A stretch of 32,826 nt of DNA, from contig VBLP01000108.1 in the NCBI GenBank assembly GCA_005887925.1, positions 1 through 32,826 on the forward strand, written 5' to 3'. The DNA comes from Deltaproteobacteria bacterium. GTDB taxonomy: Bacteria; Myxococcota_A; Polyangia; Haliangiales; Haliangiaceae. Shown here in pieces: positions 25,076 to 32,826 of this stretch (positions are counted from its first letter, which is position 1; the number at the start of each line of letters is the position of its first letter). The notes beneath the pieces are model-generated. The model did no database searches. It saw only the letters and a list, made by a program, of their open reading frames with translations, and had not been told where the DNA came from. A program made the translations under genes and the position numbers.

Positions 25076-26288
25076 ATGCGCGACGCGACCCAGGCGCTGA
25101 CCATCCTCGCCGAGATCGCGCCCGGCGCGCGCGCGCCGCTCGCGCGCCGGCTCGCCGCGATCGCCGAGGACCTCGATGGCAATCCTGTCTTCCGGCCGTG
25201 CGAGCTGCCGGATACCCACTTCATGCGCCTGGTGATCATCGATGACCCGCGCCGAGAGCTGCCGGCGCTGCTCGCGTGGGAGAGCAACCACGACGGCCCG
25301 GCCGCCGACTACCTCGCCGCGGTGGCCCGCACCGCTCCGTCGATCTCGGCGGTGTTCGAGTGCTGCGCCGGCTATCCCGCGGGCGGCATCGCCGATATCG
25401 ACCGCTGGGTCGCGTGGATGCGCGCGCACAGCCACCGCGCCAACGCGTTCTACGCCGGCTATCGCGGCGTGCCGCGCAGCGCCGTGGTCAACGATCGCCG
25501 CGTCCACGACGCGATCCGCGACGTCCTCGATCGCGCCGACCGCGACGAGCTGTGCACGCTGTCGCGCAGCGACCTCCAGCGCGCGATCTGCGAGCGCGTC
25601 GCGGCGCGCCGCCCCGAGCTCGACACCTCACCGCGCGGCGACGACGAGCTGCGCTGGCTGCTCGGCAAGCTCGCCGCGGCCGCCGCCGGCCTCGCGCTGC
25701 TGCCGCTCGTGCTCGTCGTGGCCCCGCTGTGGTACCTCGTGCTGCGCCACCGGGAGAGCCGACCAGGTGACCCAGAACCAGCTGACCCACGTGGTCGACG
25801 TGAGGCCCGGCCGGTTCCGGCTCGCCACGCTGTGGCTGGTGCTCGCCGCGATCGACATCGCCGCGCGGGTCCACGCCGTGCGCGGCCAGCTCGGCGGCAT
25901 CACCGCGATCCACTTCGCGCGCTGGGTGATCGTCCGCGATCGCCGCCCCGTGCAGCCGCGGCGCCACCGGCTGGTGTTCTTCTCGAACTACGACGGCAGC
26001 TGGGAGAGCTACCTCGGCGAGTTCATCGACCGCGCCGCCTCGGGGCTCACCGCGGTGTGGTCGAACACCGTCGGGTTCCCGGCGACGCGGCACCTCGTGC
26101 TCGCCGGCGCGCGGGACGAGGAGTCGTTCAAGCAGTGGACCCGCGAGCATCAGCTGCCGACCCAGGTGTGGTGGAGCGGCGTCCCCGATGCCACGGTGCA
26201 GAACATCCGCGACGACGTGTGGATCCGGCAGCAGCTGAGCCGCGGCCTGCCCGACCACGAGCTCGAGACCTGGCTCGGCAAGCTATGA
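25076..26288 (+). pseudogene. DyP-peroxidase partner protein with a duplicated HFARW-type domain; frameshifted
   Basis: Two ORFs in different frames form one gene of about 404 codons from ATG 25076 (GTG 25073 possible). The first covers about 225 residues up to WYLVLRHRE. The frame then slips by one near 25757, and the second continues with ADQVTQNQLTHVVDVRPGRF to the stop at 26288. One extra base explains the length (1213 nt). Each half has the same module: DTHFMRLVIIDD...LAWESNHDGPAADYL, and AIHFARWVIVRD...VFFSNYDGSWESYL, both ending near GYP/GFP. A hydrophobic segment (AAAAAGLALLPLVLVVAPLWYLVL) lies between, probably a membrane anchor. The role is unknown; coupling to the peroxidase (ATGA) suggests a partner. 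Possibly a sequencing error. Confidence 0.75.
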
Positions 26289-27577
26289 CCGTGCCCGGCC
26301 CCGACGACCTCGAGGACATCCAGGGCCTGATCTACAGCGCCTGGCTCGATCATCCGCACGCCGGCTTCCTGTTCGCCCGCCTCGGCGACGACCCGGCCGC
26401 CGCGCGCGGCTGGCTCGACACCGTGCGCCGCCTGGTCACGCCGGCGGTCCGGCATCGCCGCCGCCTCCACGGCCGGCTGCAGGTCGCGCTGTCGCCGACC
26501 GGCCTCGCCGCGCTCGGCGTCCCCGGCGACGTGATCGCGATGATGGCGCCCGAGGCCACCGCCGGCATGGCCGCCCGCCGCCGCGTCCTGGCCGACACAC
26601 CCGCCGACGCGTGGGAGCTCGGCGGCCCCGGCGACCGGCTCGACGCGCTCGTGATGGTCTATACCCGCGACGCGGAGACGCTGGCCGGCGAGCTCGCCGC
26701 GCAGCGCCATGCGCTCGTCGCCGCCGGCGCCCAGGTTCACGCCGACGAGCTCGGCTCGCCGATCGGACAGCGCGAGCACTTCGGCTTCGCCGACGGCCTG
26801 TCGCAGCCGTTCATCGCCGGCGTCCATCCCCGGCCCCGGCCCGGCGAGGACCCGATCCCCGTCGGCGAGATCGTGCTCGGCTACCCCAACGCCTACGGCC
26901 GGCTGCCGATGACCCCGATCTGGGGTGACTTCGATCTCGGCCGGAACGGCAGCTACCTGGTGTTCCGCAAGCTCGCGCAGGACGTCGCCGGGCTGTGGCG
27001 CTGGGTCGCCGATCACGCCCGCCGCCTCGCCGCCGGCGATCCGGCCATGGCCGACTACCTCACCGAGCTGCTCGCCGCCAAGCTGATCGGCCGCTGGCCG
27101 AGCGGCGCGCCGCTCACCCTCGCCCCCGATCGCGACGATCGATCGCTCGCCGCGCCGGAGCGCCGCAACTGCTTCGGCTACCTCGAGCACGACCGCGATG
27201 GCCTGCGCTGTCCGATCTCGGCGCACATTCGCCGCGCCAACCCGCGCGACGCCCGCGGCGGCAGCGCCGACGATTCGCAGACCGTCGTCGGCCGCCACGC
27301 CGTACTGCTCGCTCGCCTCGGCGCCGCGCTGACGGCCCTGCGAGCCGGCTTCGAGTTCATCCAGCAGACCTGGCTCGCCAACCCCGGCTTCCTCGGCCTG
27401 CACTGCGAGCCCGATCCGCTGCTCGGCGGCGCCGCCGGCCAGGGCCACTTCACCATCCCAGCCGATCCGATCCGCCTCCGCCTCACCGGCGTCCCGACGG
27501 TGGTGACCAACCGCGGCGGCGGCTACTTCTTCCTGCCGTCGCTCTCGGCCCTCGCCCGCATCGCCGCCGGCCCGTGA
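26285..27577 (+). CDS. DyP-type (dye-decolorizing) heme peroxidase
   Basis: The protein has 430 residues from ATG 26285, overlapping the upstream stop in ATGA. It has the DyP signature GFADG (167-171, HFGFADGLSQPFI), with Asp170 the catalytic acid. The proximal heme His is His314 in CPISAHIRRANPRD, the family's typical segment. IQGLIYSAW near the start and GFEFIQQTWLANPGF near the end fit full-length family members. It should be a heme peroxidase using H2O2 on aromatic or other substrates. No export signal is present. Residues about 334-354 are encoded by the left arm of a perfect 61-bp inverted repeat. The gene itself looks complete. Confidence 0.93.
   Translation: MTVPGPDDLEDIQGLIYSAWLDHPHAGFLFARLGDDPAAARGWLDTVRRLVTPAVRHRRRLHGRLQVALSPTGLAALGVPGDVIAMMAPEATAGMAARRRVLADTPADAWELGGPGDRLDALVMVYTRDAETLAGELAAQRHALVAAGAQVHADELGSPIGQREHFGFADGLSQPFIAGVHPRPRPGEDPIPVGEIVLGYPNAYGRLPMTPIWGDFDLGRNGSYLVFRKLAQDVAGLWRWVADHARRLAAGDPAMADYLTELLAAKLIGRWPSGAPLTLAPDRDDRSLAAPERRNCFGYLEHDRDGLRCPISAHIRRANPRDARGGSADDSQTVVGRHAVLLARLGAALTALRAGFEFIQQTWLANPGFLGLHCEPDPLLGGAAGQGHFTIPADPIRLRLTGVPTVVTNRGGGYFFLPSLSALARIAAGP
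27286..27346 (+). repeat. 61-bp inverted repeat, left arm (inside the peroxidase gene)
   Basis: This coding segment reads, in reverse complement, identically to 27583-27643 for 61 consecutive bases. The match begins GGCTCGCAGGGCCGTCAGCG on the minus strand and stops abruptly at both ends. The arm encodes peroxidase residues near the C-terminus, so it is the likely original copy. Confidence 0.95.
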
Positions 27578-27582
27578 GCCAT

Positions 27583-27643
27583 GGCTCGCAGGGCCGTCAG
27601 CGCGGCGCCGAGGCGAGCGAGCAGTACGGCGTGGCGGCCGACG
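27583..27643 (-). repeat. 61-bp inverted repeat, right arm (just after the peroxidase stop)
   Basis: This is a perfect inverted copy of 27286-27346, starting 5 nt after the peroxidase stop codon (27577); the spacer between arms is 236 bp. Beyond 27643 the sequence immediately becomes the 3' part of an unrelated minus-strand lipoprotein gene. It is therefore a junction, made by strand-switching, recombination or assembly. Confidence 0.95.
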
Positions 27644-28063
27644 GCGCCTCGACTCGACCGCGATCGCGCGCTGCGGGCACGACTCGTCCTCGCTCCAGGC
27701 GCGCCAGGTCGTCGAGTAGCCGTCGACCGACGGCGTCCACGCCAGCGATGCGATCCACCGGCTGAACTTGGCGTCCCAGGTCAGGCCGCTGTCGGCGGGC
27801 CAGGCCAGCCCGGCCGCGCGCGCCGCCGGCGTGTCGGTGTCCTCCCAGCGGTTTCTCGCGATCCACACCTGCGTGCGCGTGGTATCGCTCGCGACCGGCA
27901 GGCCGCGCCGCAGCTCGGAGTCGTCCTTGCCCGGCGGCGGCGTCGGCGACAGCGGCCCGGACATGCCCCATTCCTCGTCGAGGTCGATGTCACCGCTCGC
28001 GCAGCCAGCGAGGCCCGCGCCGGACAGCCCGGACAGCACAGCCACGAGCGCGACCGATCTCAT
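27644..28063 (-). pseudogene. Lipoprotein gene truncated at its 3' end
   Basis: From ATG 28063, with GGAGG about 8 nt upstream, the frame encodes a textbook lipoprotein signal (SGAGLAGC, Cys21). Then come ASGDIDLDEEWGMSGPLSPT and a globular start (VWIARNRWEDTDTPAARAAG, SGLTWDAKFSRWIASLAW). About 140 residues look natural. At 27643 the frame enters the inverted peroxidase copy and stays open far into antisense sequence (ORF track to 26150), giving Arg-rich nonsense. The true C-terminus is missing. It resembles conserved secreted proteins of myxobacteria, but I cannot name it. It could be a genuinely truncated gene or the product of a false join. Confidence 0.7.
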
Positions 28064-28264
28064 GCGGCCACCTCCAGCACGCGTCGTGCCCATCGCCGCC
28101 GGGCGTGGTCCCGGCAGGTTGCCGCGATTCGCGCCACGCGGGTTCCGGCGCGCGCGCTGGCCGGAAGCTCGACTGACCAGGACGGATGTCACCGCGCGCG
28201 CCAGGCGTCCCGCGCGCCTTTGGGGACCGCTCGGTCTGCGCTTGCGCTAAGGTGCCTGGACCCG

Positions 28265-29224
28265 ATGCCGATCGAAGGTGTGGTCAGCTCGCTCGACGAG
28301 GCCCCCGGAGCCGCCGTGCGCGATCCGGTGCGCGCCACCGCGGCCGGGACTATCGCGGCGCTGGTGCGCACGCTGCGGCCCAAGCAGTGGGTGAAGAACC
28401 TGTTCGTCGCGGCGCCGCTGGTGTTCTCGCGCCACCTGACCAGCCCCACGTATGCGATCAAGACCGCGCTCGCCGTGCTCGCGTTCTGCGCGCTGTCGGG
28501 GGCGGTCTACGCGTTCAACGACGTCCGCGACGTCGCGGCCGACCGCCTGCACCCGATCAAGCGCCACCGGCCGGTCGCCGCCGGTGCGCTGTCGGAGCGC
28601 GCCGCGCTGATCTGGGCCGGCGTGCTCGCGGCCGGCGCGCTCGGCGGCTGCCTGGTGCTGAGCTGGAAGCTCGCCGCGTTCGCCACCGCGTACCTGATCC
28701 AGAACGTCGCGTACACGCTGAGGCTCAAGCAGGTCGCGTTCATCGACGTCCTGCTGATCGCGAGCGGCTTCATCCTGCGCGTGCTCGCCGGCGCCGTCGC
28801 GATCGCCGTCCCGGCGTCCGGCTGGGTGCTGCTGTGCACCACGCTGCTCGCGGTGTTCCTCGGCTTCGGCAAGCGAGCGCACGAGCTGGCGTGGGCAGAG
28901 CGCACCGGGCGCGCCGCCACCACGCGCGCCGCGCTCGCCGGCTACACGCTCAACGTCCTCAAGCTCGCCATGCTGGTCCTGGCCGTGGTGACGTGCGGCG
29001 CGTTCGTCGCGTACACCGTCGACCCCCACACCATCGAGTACTTCAGCTCCGATCGGCTGATCCTGAGCTCGCCGTTCGTCGCGCTCGGCATCGTCCGGTT
29101 CCTGTCGCTCTCGCTGTGGTGGCCCAAGGACGACTCGCCGACCGACGCGATGCTGCGCGATCCGTGGTTCCTCGCGATCCTCGCCGGCGCGGCGGCGACG
29201 ATGCTCTACGCGATCTACGGCTGA
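28265..29224 (+). CDS. UbiA-family prenyltransferase, decaprenyl-phosphate phosphoribosyltransferase-like
   Basis: The protein has 319 residues from ATG 28265 (AAGGTG about 9 nt upstream), taken from within a longer ORF-track entry. It is a multi-pass membrane protein. RPKQWVKNLFVAAPLVFS near residue 38 is characteristic of the decaprenyl-phosphate phosphoribosyltransferase branch of UbiA. The UbiA motif NDVRDVAADRLHPIKRHRP (Asn85, Asp86, Asp89, Asp93) holds the Mg-binding Asp. In actinobacteria this enzyme moves phosphoribose from PRPP to a polyprenyl phosphate for arabinan synthesis. In this Gram-negative context it may make a ribosyl-lipid donor for a surface glycan. It is convergent with the next gene, with only 6 nt between stops. 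No other pathway gene is visible here. Confidence 0.85.
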   Translation: MPIEGVVSSLDEAPGAAVRDPVRATAAGTIAALVRTLRPKQWVKNLFVAAPLVFSRHLTSPTYAIKTALAVLAFCALSGAVYAFNDVRDVAADRLHPIKRHRPVAAGALSERAALIWAGVLAAGALGGCLVLSWKLAAFATAYLIQNVAYTLRLKQVAFIDVLLIASGFILRVLAGAVAIAVPASGWVLLCTTLLAVFLGFGKRAHELAWAERTGRAATTRAALAGYTLNVLKLAMLVLAVVTCGAFVAYTVDPHTIEYFSSDRLILSSPFVALGIVRFLSLSLWWPKDDSPTDAMLRDPWFLAILAGAAATMLYAIYG

Positions 29225-29230
29225 GCCAGG

Positions 29231-29428
29231 TCACTCCGTGCCCAGCGCGCCCGACCCCGGCGGCCCCGGCGGCGCGAACCCGCGGCAGGCGCGCACCGGC
29301 TGCGCCGTGTACTTGGGCAGCGACGGCTCCTGACACATCAGGAAGCACGAGCCCTTCGCGCTGCGAACGATCCGCAGGTGGCGGCAGCGATGGCACAGGC
29401 TCTCGGGGAACGGCAGCTCGTCGGTCAT
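29231..29428 (-). CDS. Small cysteine-rich, zinc-ribbon-like protein
   Basis: The protein has 65 residues from ATG 29428. The Cys are Cys12, Cys15, Cys28, Cys32 and Cys48 (CHRC, GSCFLMCQEP, RACRGF), consistent with a zinc site. The C-terminal tail is Pro/Gly-rich. Such short proteins with CxxC...GS-F-x-x-C and Q-P-V-x-A-C-x-GF are frequent in myxobacteria, but I know of no assigned function. It sits divergently 61 nt from the large membrane protein and stops 6 nt from the UbiA-family gene. Despite the short length, the motif pattern makes a real gene likely. Confidence 0.7.
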   Translation of the reverse strand: MTDELPFPESLCHRCRHLRIVRSAKGSCFLMCQEPSLPKYTAQPVRACRGFAPPGPPGSGALGTE

Positions 29429-29489
29429 GTCTCGGAGGCTGCGACGAGCACGTCGCCGCCCGGGATGGTACTCCTAGATCCAGCAGGCG

Positions 29490-32400
29490 ATGGACGAACT
29501 CGATGCCGAGCTCGCGCACGCGGGCGCCGCTGTCCTCGAAGATCGCGTCGTCCGCCGCGTGATCAAGCAGCACCGCCGGCTGCCCGGGATCGGCCTGCAG
29601 GTGCCCCACGCGCAGTGCTACACGCTGCCGCGCGCCGCGCTCGAGCGGCTGGTCGATCGCGACGAGCTCACCACCGATCCCGCCGCGCTGCCGGACGATG
29701 TCGTGATCTTCGGGGGCCCGCGCGCCGCGCTCGCCGCGGGCGACCCCGCCGCGCTGTCGCGGGCCTGGCGCGCGATCTTCCATGGCCGGATCCACCAGGC
29801 GCTCGCCGCGCTGGTCGACCGCGGCGCGATCACCCGCGCCTCGATCCGCGAGCGCGTCCACCGGATCGGCCAGACCGAGTTCGACGAGATCCGCACCGTG
29901 CTGCGCCAGGAGGACCTGCTGCTGCCGCCGGTCGACGACCTCGCCGCGTACATCGAGTTCGTCGCGCTGTACCTCGAGCTCCGCGAGTTCGCGCCGCGCA
30001 CGCTCGATCGCACGTTCCCCACGCTCGACCTGCCGCGGGTCGATGCGACGATCGCGCTCGACCTCGACGGCGCCGCCGTGCTCGCCGCGGCGCGGCCCGC
30101 GCGCGCCCCCGAGCGGCCGATCGCCGACGAGCCCGCCACGCCGCCGCCCGCCGACGATGCCGACGCGCTGCCCGCCGCGGTCGCGCCGATCGCCGTGGTC
30201 AATCCCTCGGTGCGCAGGCGCGCGTCGCGCGCACGGGTCAAGGGCAACCGCGCCCGCGCCGCGATCCTCGCGCTGCGCGCCGGCGATCGCGAGGGCGCGC
30301 GCGCCGACCTCGACGCCCTGTGCGCGCGCCTCGCCGGCGCCATCGGCTGCGCCCCCAGCCCCGCCTGGGCCGCCGCGCTCCTGCCCGTCGCCGAGGCCGC
30401 CGCCGCGCAGCGCGTGCTGCGGTTCACGCCCGGCGCGCGGCTGCTCCACGATCTGCAGGCCGCGTGCGTGGTCGCCGAGCGCGAGGTCCGCGTCGTCGAC
30501 GTCGCCGGCTGGGCCCTGTCGCGCGGCAAGCGGCCGGTGGTCCGCGCGCTGCCGGCGACGCGCGAGGTCCGGGTCGCCAAGCACCTCCACGCCGCCGTCG
30601 CCAAGGTCGCCGAGCATCGCCTCGTGGCGGGCCGCGACCGCGAGCGCCTGTCGGCCGCCGTGCGCGACATCGTCGACTGCGCCGATCGCCACGTCCGGGT
30701 CGTGCTGCGCCCCAAGATCGAGGCCGCGCTCGACGGCGTCGCGCTCCACCCGCGCAACCTGCCCGAGCGGGTCGCCCAGAAGAAGCTGATCGACGAGCTG
30801 CTCGATCGCGCCGTCGAGGTCGGTCAGCTCTCGCTCGGCAACCTGCGCGACGCGATCTCGCACAACGACCTCAAGCTCCCCGATCTGACCCGCGCGCGGC
30901 TGCGCTCGGGCGACGAGCTGCTGCGCTGCGACGACACGCTGTCGCGCTCGCTCGACGGCGTGTATCGCCGCGGCGAGAGCTACCTGCGCTGGCTGCAGAA
31001 GATCTCGTCGGTGCTGTTCGGCACCGCGGTCGGCCGCGTGCTCACGCTGTACCTGATCCTGCCGCTGCTCGGCTCGTACACCGTGTTCACCGGCGCCCAG
31101 CACATGGTCGGCTGGGTCACGATGCACACCATCCATCGCGACCCGGTGATCGAGACCACGCCGCGGATCTACGCCGGTGCCGCGTTCCTGTTCCTCTTGC
31201 TCCACGTCACGGTGTTTCGCCGCAGCATCGTCTGGGTGCTCCGCATGCTCGGGCGCGGCCTCCGGCTGGTGCTGCTCGACCTGCCGCGCGCGTTGCTGCA
31301 CCGCCCGCTGGTCCGCCGCCTGCTCGACAGCCGGTTCGTGCGCTGGTTGATCCAGCCCGCGATCCCCGCCGCGATCCCCTGGCTCGTCCTCGACGAGCTG
31401 TGGCGCTGGCCCGTCGCCGCGCTCGTGTTCGTCGCGTTCGCGTTCGGCCTCAACTCGCGGCTCGGCCGGCGCGCGCAGGAGATCGCCGCCGACGCGGTCG
31501 TGCACTGGGGCCATCACCTCACCGGCCGGATCGTGCCGAGCATCATCAAGTGGCTGCTCGCAGTGTTCAGCGAGATGATCGAGCTCCTCGACCGCGCGCT
31601 GTACCGCGTCGACGAGTGGCTGCGCTTCAAGTCCGGCCAGCCGCGGATCACGCTCGTCGCCAAGGGCGCGCTCGGCCTCGTGTGGTCCGCCGTGGCCTAC
31701 GTGCTGCGGCTCTACATCAACCTGTTCATCGAGCCCGAGGTCAACCCGATCAAGCACTTCCCCGTCGTGACGGTCGCCGCGAAGATCATCCTGCCGTTCT
31801 CCGAGCCGATCGTCAGCGCGATCAGCGGCCCCGCCAGCCGCATCATGGGCACCACGCTCGGCGTGTCGTTCGCCGCGTTCACCCTGTTCGTCCTGCCCGG
31901 CCTCGCCGGCTTCCTGGTCTGGGAGTTCAAGGAGAACTGGCGCCTCTACCGCAAGACCCGGCCCACCACGCTGCGCGAGGTGTCGTTCGGCCACCACGGC
32001 GAGACCATGGTCGGCTTCCTCAAGCCGGGCTTCCACTCCGGCACGATCCCCAAGCGGTTCACCAAGCTGCGCCGCGCCGCGTGGAAGGCCGACGAGCGGG
32101 CCGTCGCCCGCCACCGCGAGGCGCTGCACCACGTCGAGGACGCGATCCGTACCTTCGTCGACCGCGAGCTGGTCTCGATGCTCAACGCCGCCCCTGCGTT
32201 CCGCATCGCCGACGTCGCCGTCGCGCACGTCGCGATCGGCTCCAACCGCGTGCACATCGACCTCGCCTGCCCCAGCGTCGGCCCCGGCCTCGCCCGGATC
32301 GCCTTCGAGCAGCAGTCCGGGTGGACCGTCGCCAGCATCCCCGAGCGCGGCTGGATCGATCGCCTCGCCGACGACCAGCGCCAGATCCTCGAGATCGCCC

Positions 32401-32780
32401 TCGCCGGCTTCTACAAGCGGTCCGGCGTCGACCTCGTGCGCGAACAGCTCGAGCACGCGATCGCCGGCGACCACGCCCCGCCGCCCTACGACATCTCCGA
32501 CGAGGGCCTCGTGGTCTGGCCCGGCAACGGCTACCAGACCGAGGCCGTCTACGACCTCCGCGCTGCCCAGCCCGCGCCCAGCCTGCGCGGCACACCATGG
32601 ACCGGCGAGCTGCCGCCCCTCGCCGGCTGCCACGCCCTCTACCGCCGCGAGCCCCTGTCGTGGACCGCATGGACCGCTGTGTGGGAGCAGCTCGCCCGCG
32701 GCGAGCCGCCCACCCCGATCCTCGCCGGCCCCAGCCTGCTCCACCGTCCGGCGCCGCACGCCGCCGCGCTCGCCGGCTGA
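29490..32780 (+). CDS. Large membrane protein of unknown function (1096 residues)
   Basis: The first 500 or so residues are soluble and mostly helical, with an Ala/Pro-rich linker near 200-230 (EPATPPPADDADALP). From about 510 come hydrophobic segments: VGRVLTLYLILPLLGSYTVF, IYAGAAFLFLLLHVTVF, AAIPWLVLDELWRWPVAALVFVAFAF, GALGLVWSAVAYVLRLYINLF and FAAFTLFVLPGLAGFLVW. A conserved-looking soluble part follows (FGHHGETMVGFLKPGFHSGTIPKRF), then a C-terminal domain of about 200 residues. I do not recognise the family. The ATG at 29490 lacks a strong ribosome binding site. No catalytic motif is seen; a structural, channel or transport role is possible. The last 46 bases of the window after it show nothing. 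Confidence 0.7.
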   Translation: MDELDAELAHAGAAVLEDRVVRRVIKQHRRLPGIGLQVPHAQCYTLPRAALERLVDRDELTTDPAALPDDVVIFGGPRAALAAGDPAALSRAWRAIFHGRIHQALAALVDRGAITRASIRERVHRIGQTEFDEIRTVLRQEDLLLPPVDDLAAYIEFVALYLELREFAPRTLDRTFPTLDLPRVDATIALDLDGAAVLAAARPARAPERPIADEPATPPPADDADALPAAVAPIAVVNPSVRRRASRARVKGNRARAAILALRAGDREGARADLDALCARLAGAIGCAPSPAWAAALLPVAEAAAAQRVLRFTPGARLLHDLQAACVVAEREVRVVDVAGWALSRGKRPVVRALPATREVRVAKHLHAAVAKVAEHRLVAGRDRERLSAAVRDIVDCADRHVRVVLRPKIEAALDGVALHPRNLPERVAQKKLIDELLDRAVEVGQLSLGNLRDAISHNDLKLPDLTRARLRSGDELLRCDDTLSRSLDGVYRRGESYLRWLQKISSVLFGTAVGRVLTLYLILPLLGSYTVFTGAQHMVGWVTMHTIHRDPVIETTPRIYAGAAFLFLLLHVTVFRRSIVWVLRMLGRGLRLVLLDLPRALLHRPLVRRLLDSRFVRWLIQPAIPAAIPWLVLDELWRWPVAALVFVAFAFGLNSRLGRRAQEIAADAVVHWGHHLTGRIVPSIIKWLLAVFSEMIELLDRALYRVDEWLRFKSGQPRITLVAKGALGLVWSAVAYVLRLYINLFIEPEVNPIKHFPVVTVAAKIILPFSEPIVSAISGPASRIMGTTLGVSFAAFTLFVLPGLAGFLVWEFKENWRLYRKTRPTTLREVSFGHHGETMVGFLKPGFHSGTIPKRFTKLRRAAWKADERAVARHREALHHVEDAIRTFVDRELVSMLNAAPAFRIADVAVAHVAIGSNRVHIDLACPSVGPGLARIAFEQQSGWTVASIPERGWIDRLADDQRQILEIALAGFYKRSGVDLVREQLEHAIAGDHAPPPYDISDEGLVVWPGNGYQTEAVYDLRAAQPAPSLRGTPWTGELPPLAGCHALYRREPLSWTAWTAVWEQLARGEPPTPILAGPSLLHRPAPHAAALAG

Positions 32781-32826
32781 CGCCGCCGCGGCTACTCGCC
32801 GGATCGATACCGCATGGCACAGGGCC

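Noticed and set aside
26150-27643. Continuation of the truncated lipoprotein frame antisense through the peroxidase gene
   Set aside because: The Arg-rich translation begins exactly at the inverted repeat, so it is an accidental open frame, not a fusion protein.
29043-32759. 1238-residue minus-strand ORF
   Set aside because: It is antisense to the 1096-residue membrane protein; there are no domains and an Arg/Gly/Asp-biased composition.

Overview
The window reads as a chromosomal piece of a very GC-rich Gram-negative bacterium, most likely a myxobacterium (Myxococcota; a Kofleriaceae/Haliangiales-like genome is my best guess). The basis is the near-exclusive G/C third positions, the many lipoprotein signals, a MYXO-CTERM-type C-terminus on a secreted protein, a Ser/Thr kinase fused to an AAA ATPase and a TPR-like tail, and surface beta-propeller proteins. 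No rRNA, tRNA, CRISPR array or insertion sequence was found.

Layout. Positions 1-3394 (minus) hold a branched-chain amino acid type ABC transporter, livJ-livH-livM-livG, cut by the left edge; livH is broken. Positions 3601-6745 (minus) hold four exported proteins: a MYXO-CTERM protein, a small lipoprotein with a stop codon at its lipobox cysteine, a PHM-like type II copper monooxygenase, and a lipoprotein related to the small one. A divergent propeller lipoprotein follows (6999-8057). A patch of stacked palindromes then precedes a broken acyl-CoA synthetase gene (8249-10023, minus). Positions 10194-13232 (plus) carry a PiT phosphate transporter, a PhyH-type dioxygenase and a B3-like metallo-beta-lactamase-fold protein.

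Positions 13340-16041 (minus) form a small accessory patch: a cysteine-cluster protein, a nucleotidyltransferase with a small overlapping partner gene, a gene remnant and a VapC/Phd toxin-antitoxin pair with a palindromic operator candidate. Positions 16090-20039 (minus) form a tight operon of two propeller-like lipoproteins and a barrel-like outer membrane protein. Positions 20195-24938 (plus) hold a membrane protein, the 1206-residue kinase-ATPase regulator and a small lipoprotein whose stop codon lies in a 23-bp tandem repeat array (24927-25042).

Positions 25076-27577 (plus) hold a frameshifted protein with an internally duplicated domain, translationally coupled to a DyP-type peroxidase. 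A perfect 61-bp inverted copy of part of the peroxidase gene then joins a 3'-truncated lipoprotein gene. The right end has a UbiA-family prenyltransferase resembling decaprenyl-phosphate phosphoribosyltransferase, a small cysteine-rich protein, and a 1096-residue membrane protein of unknown function.

Two themes stand out. First, five genes carry lesions (livH, acyl-CoA synthetase, the lipobox TGA, the DyP partner, the truncated lipoprotein). Two are losses of conserved core sequence with a frame change and one coincides with an inverted repeat. This points either to assembly or amplification error or to real gene decay, and reads could separate these. Second, the PHM-like enzyme appears to have His where known PHM has the Met ligand of its catalytic copper.
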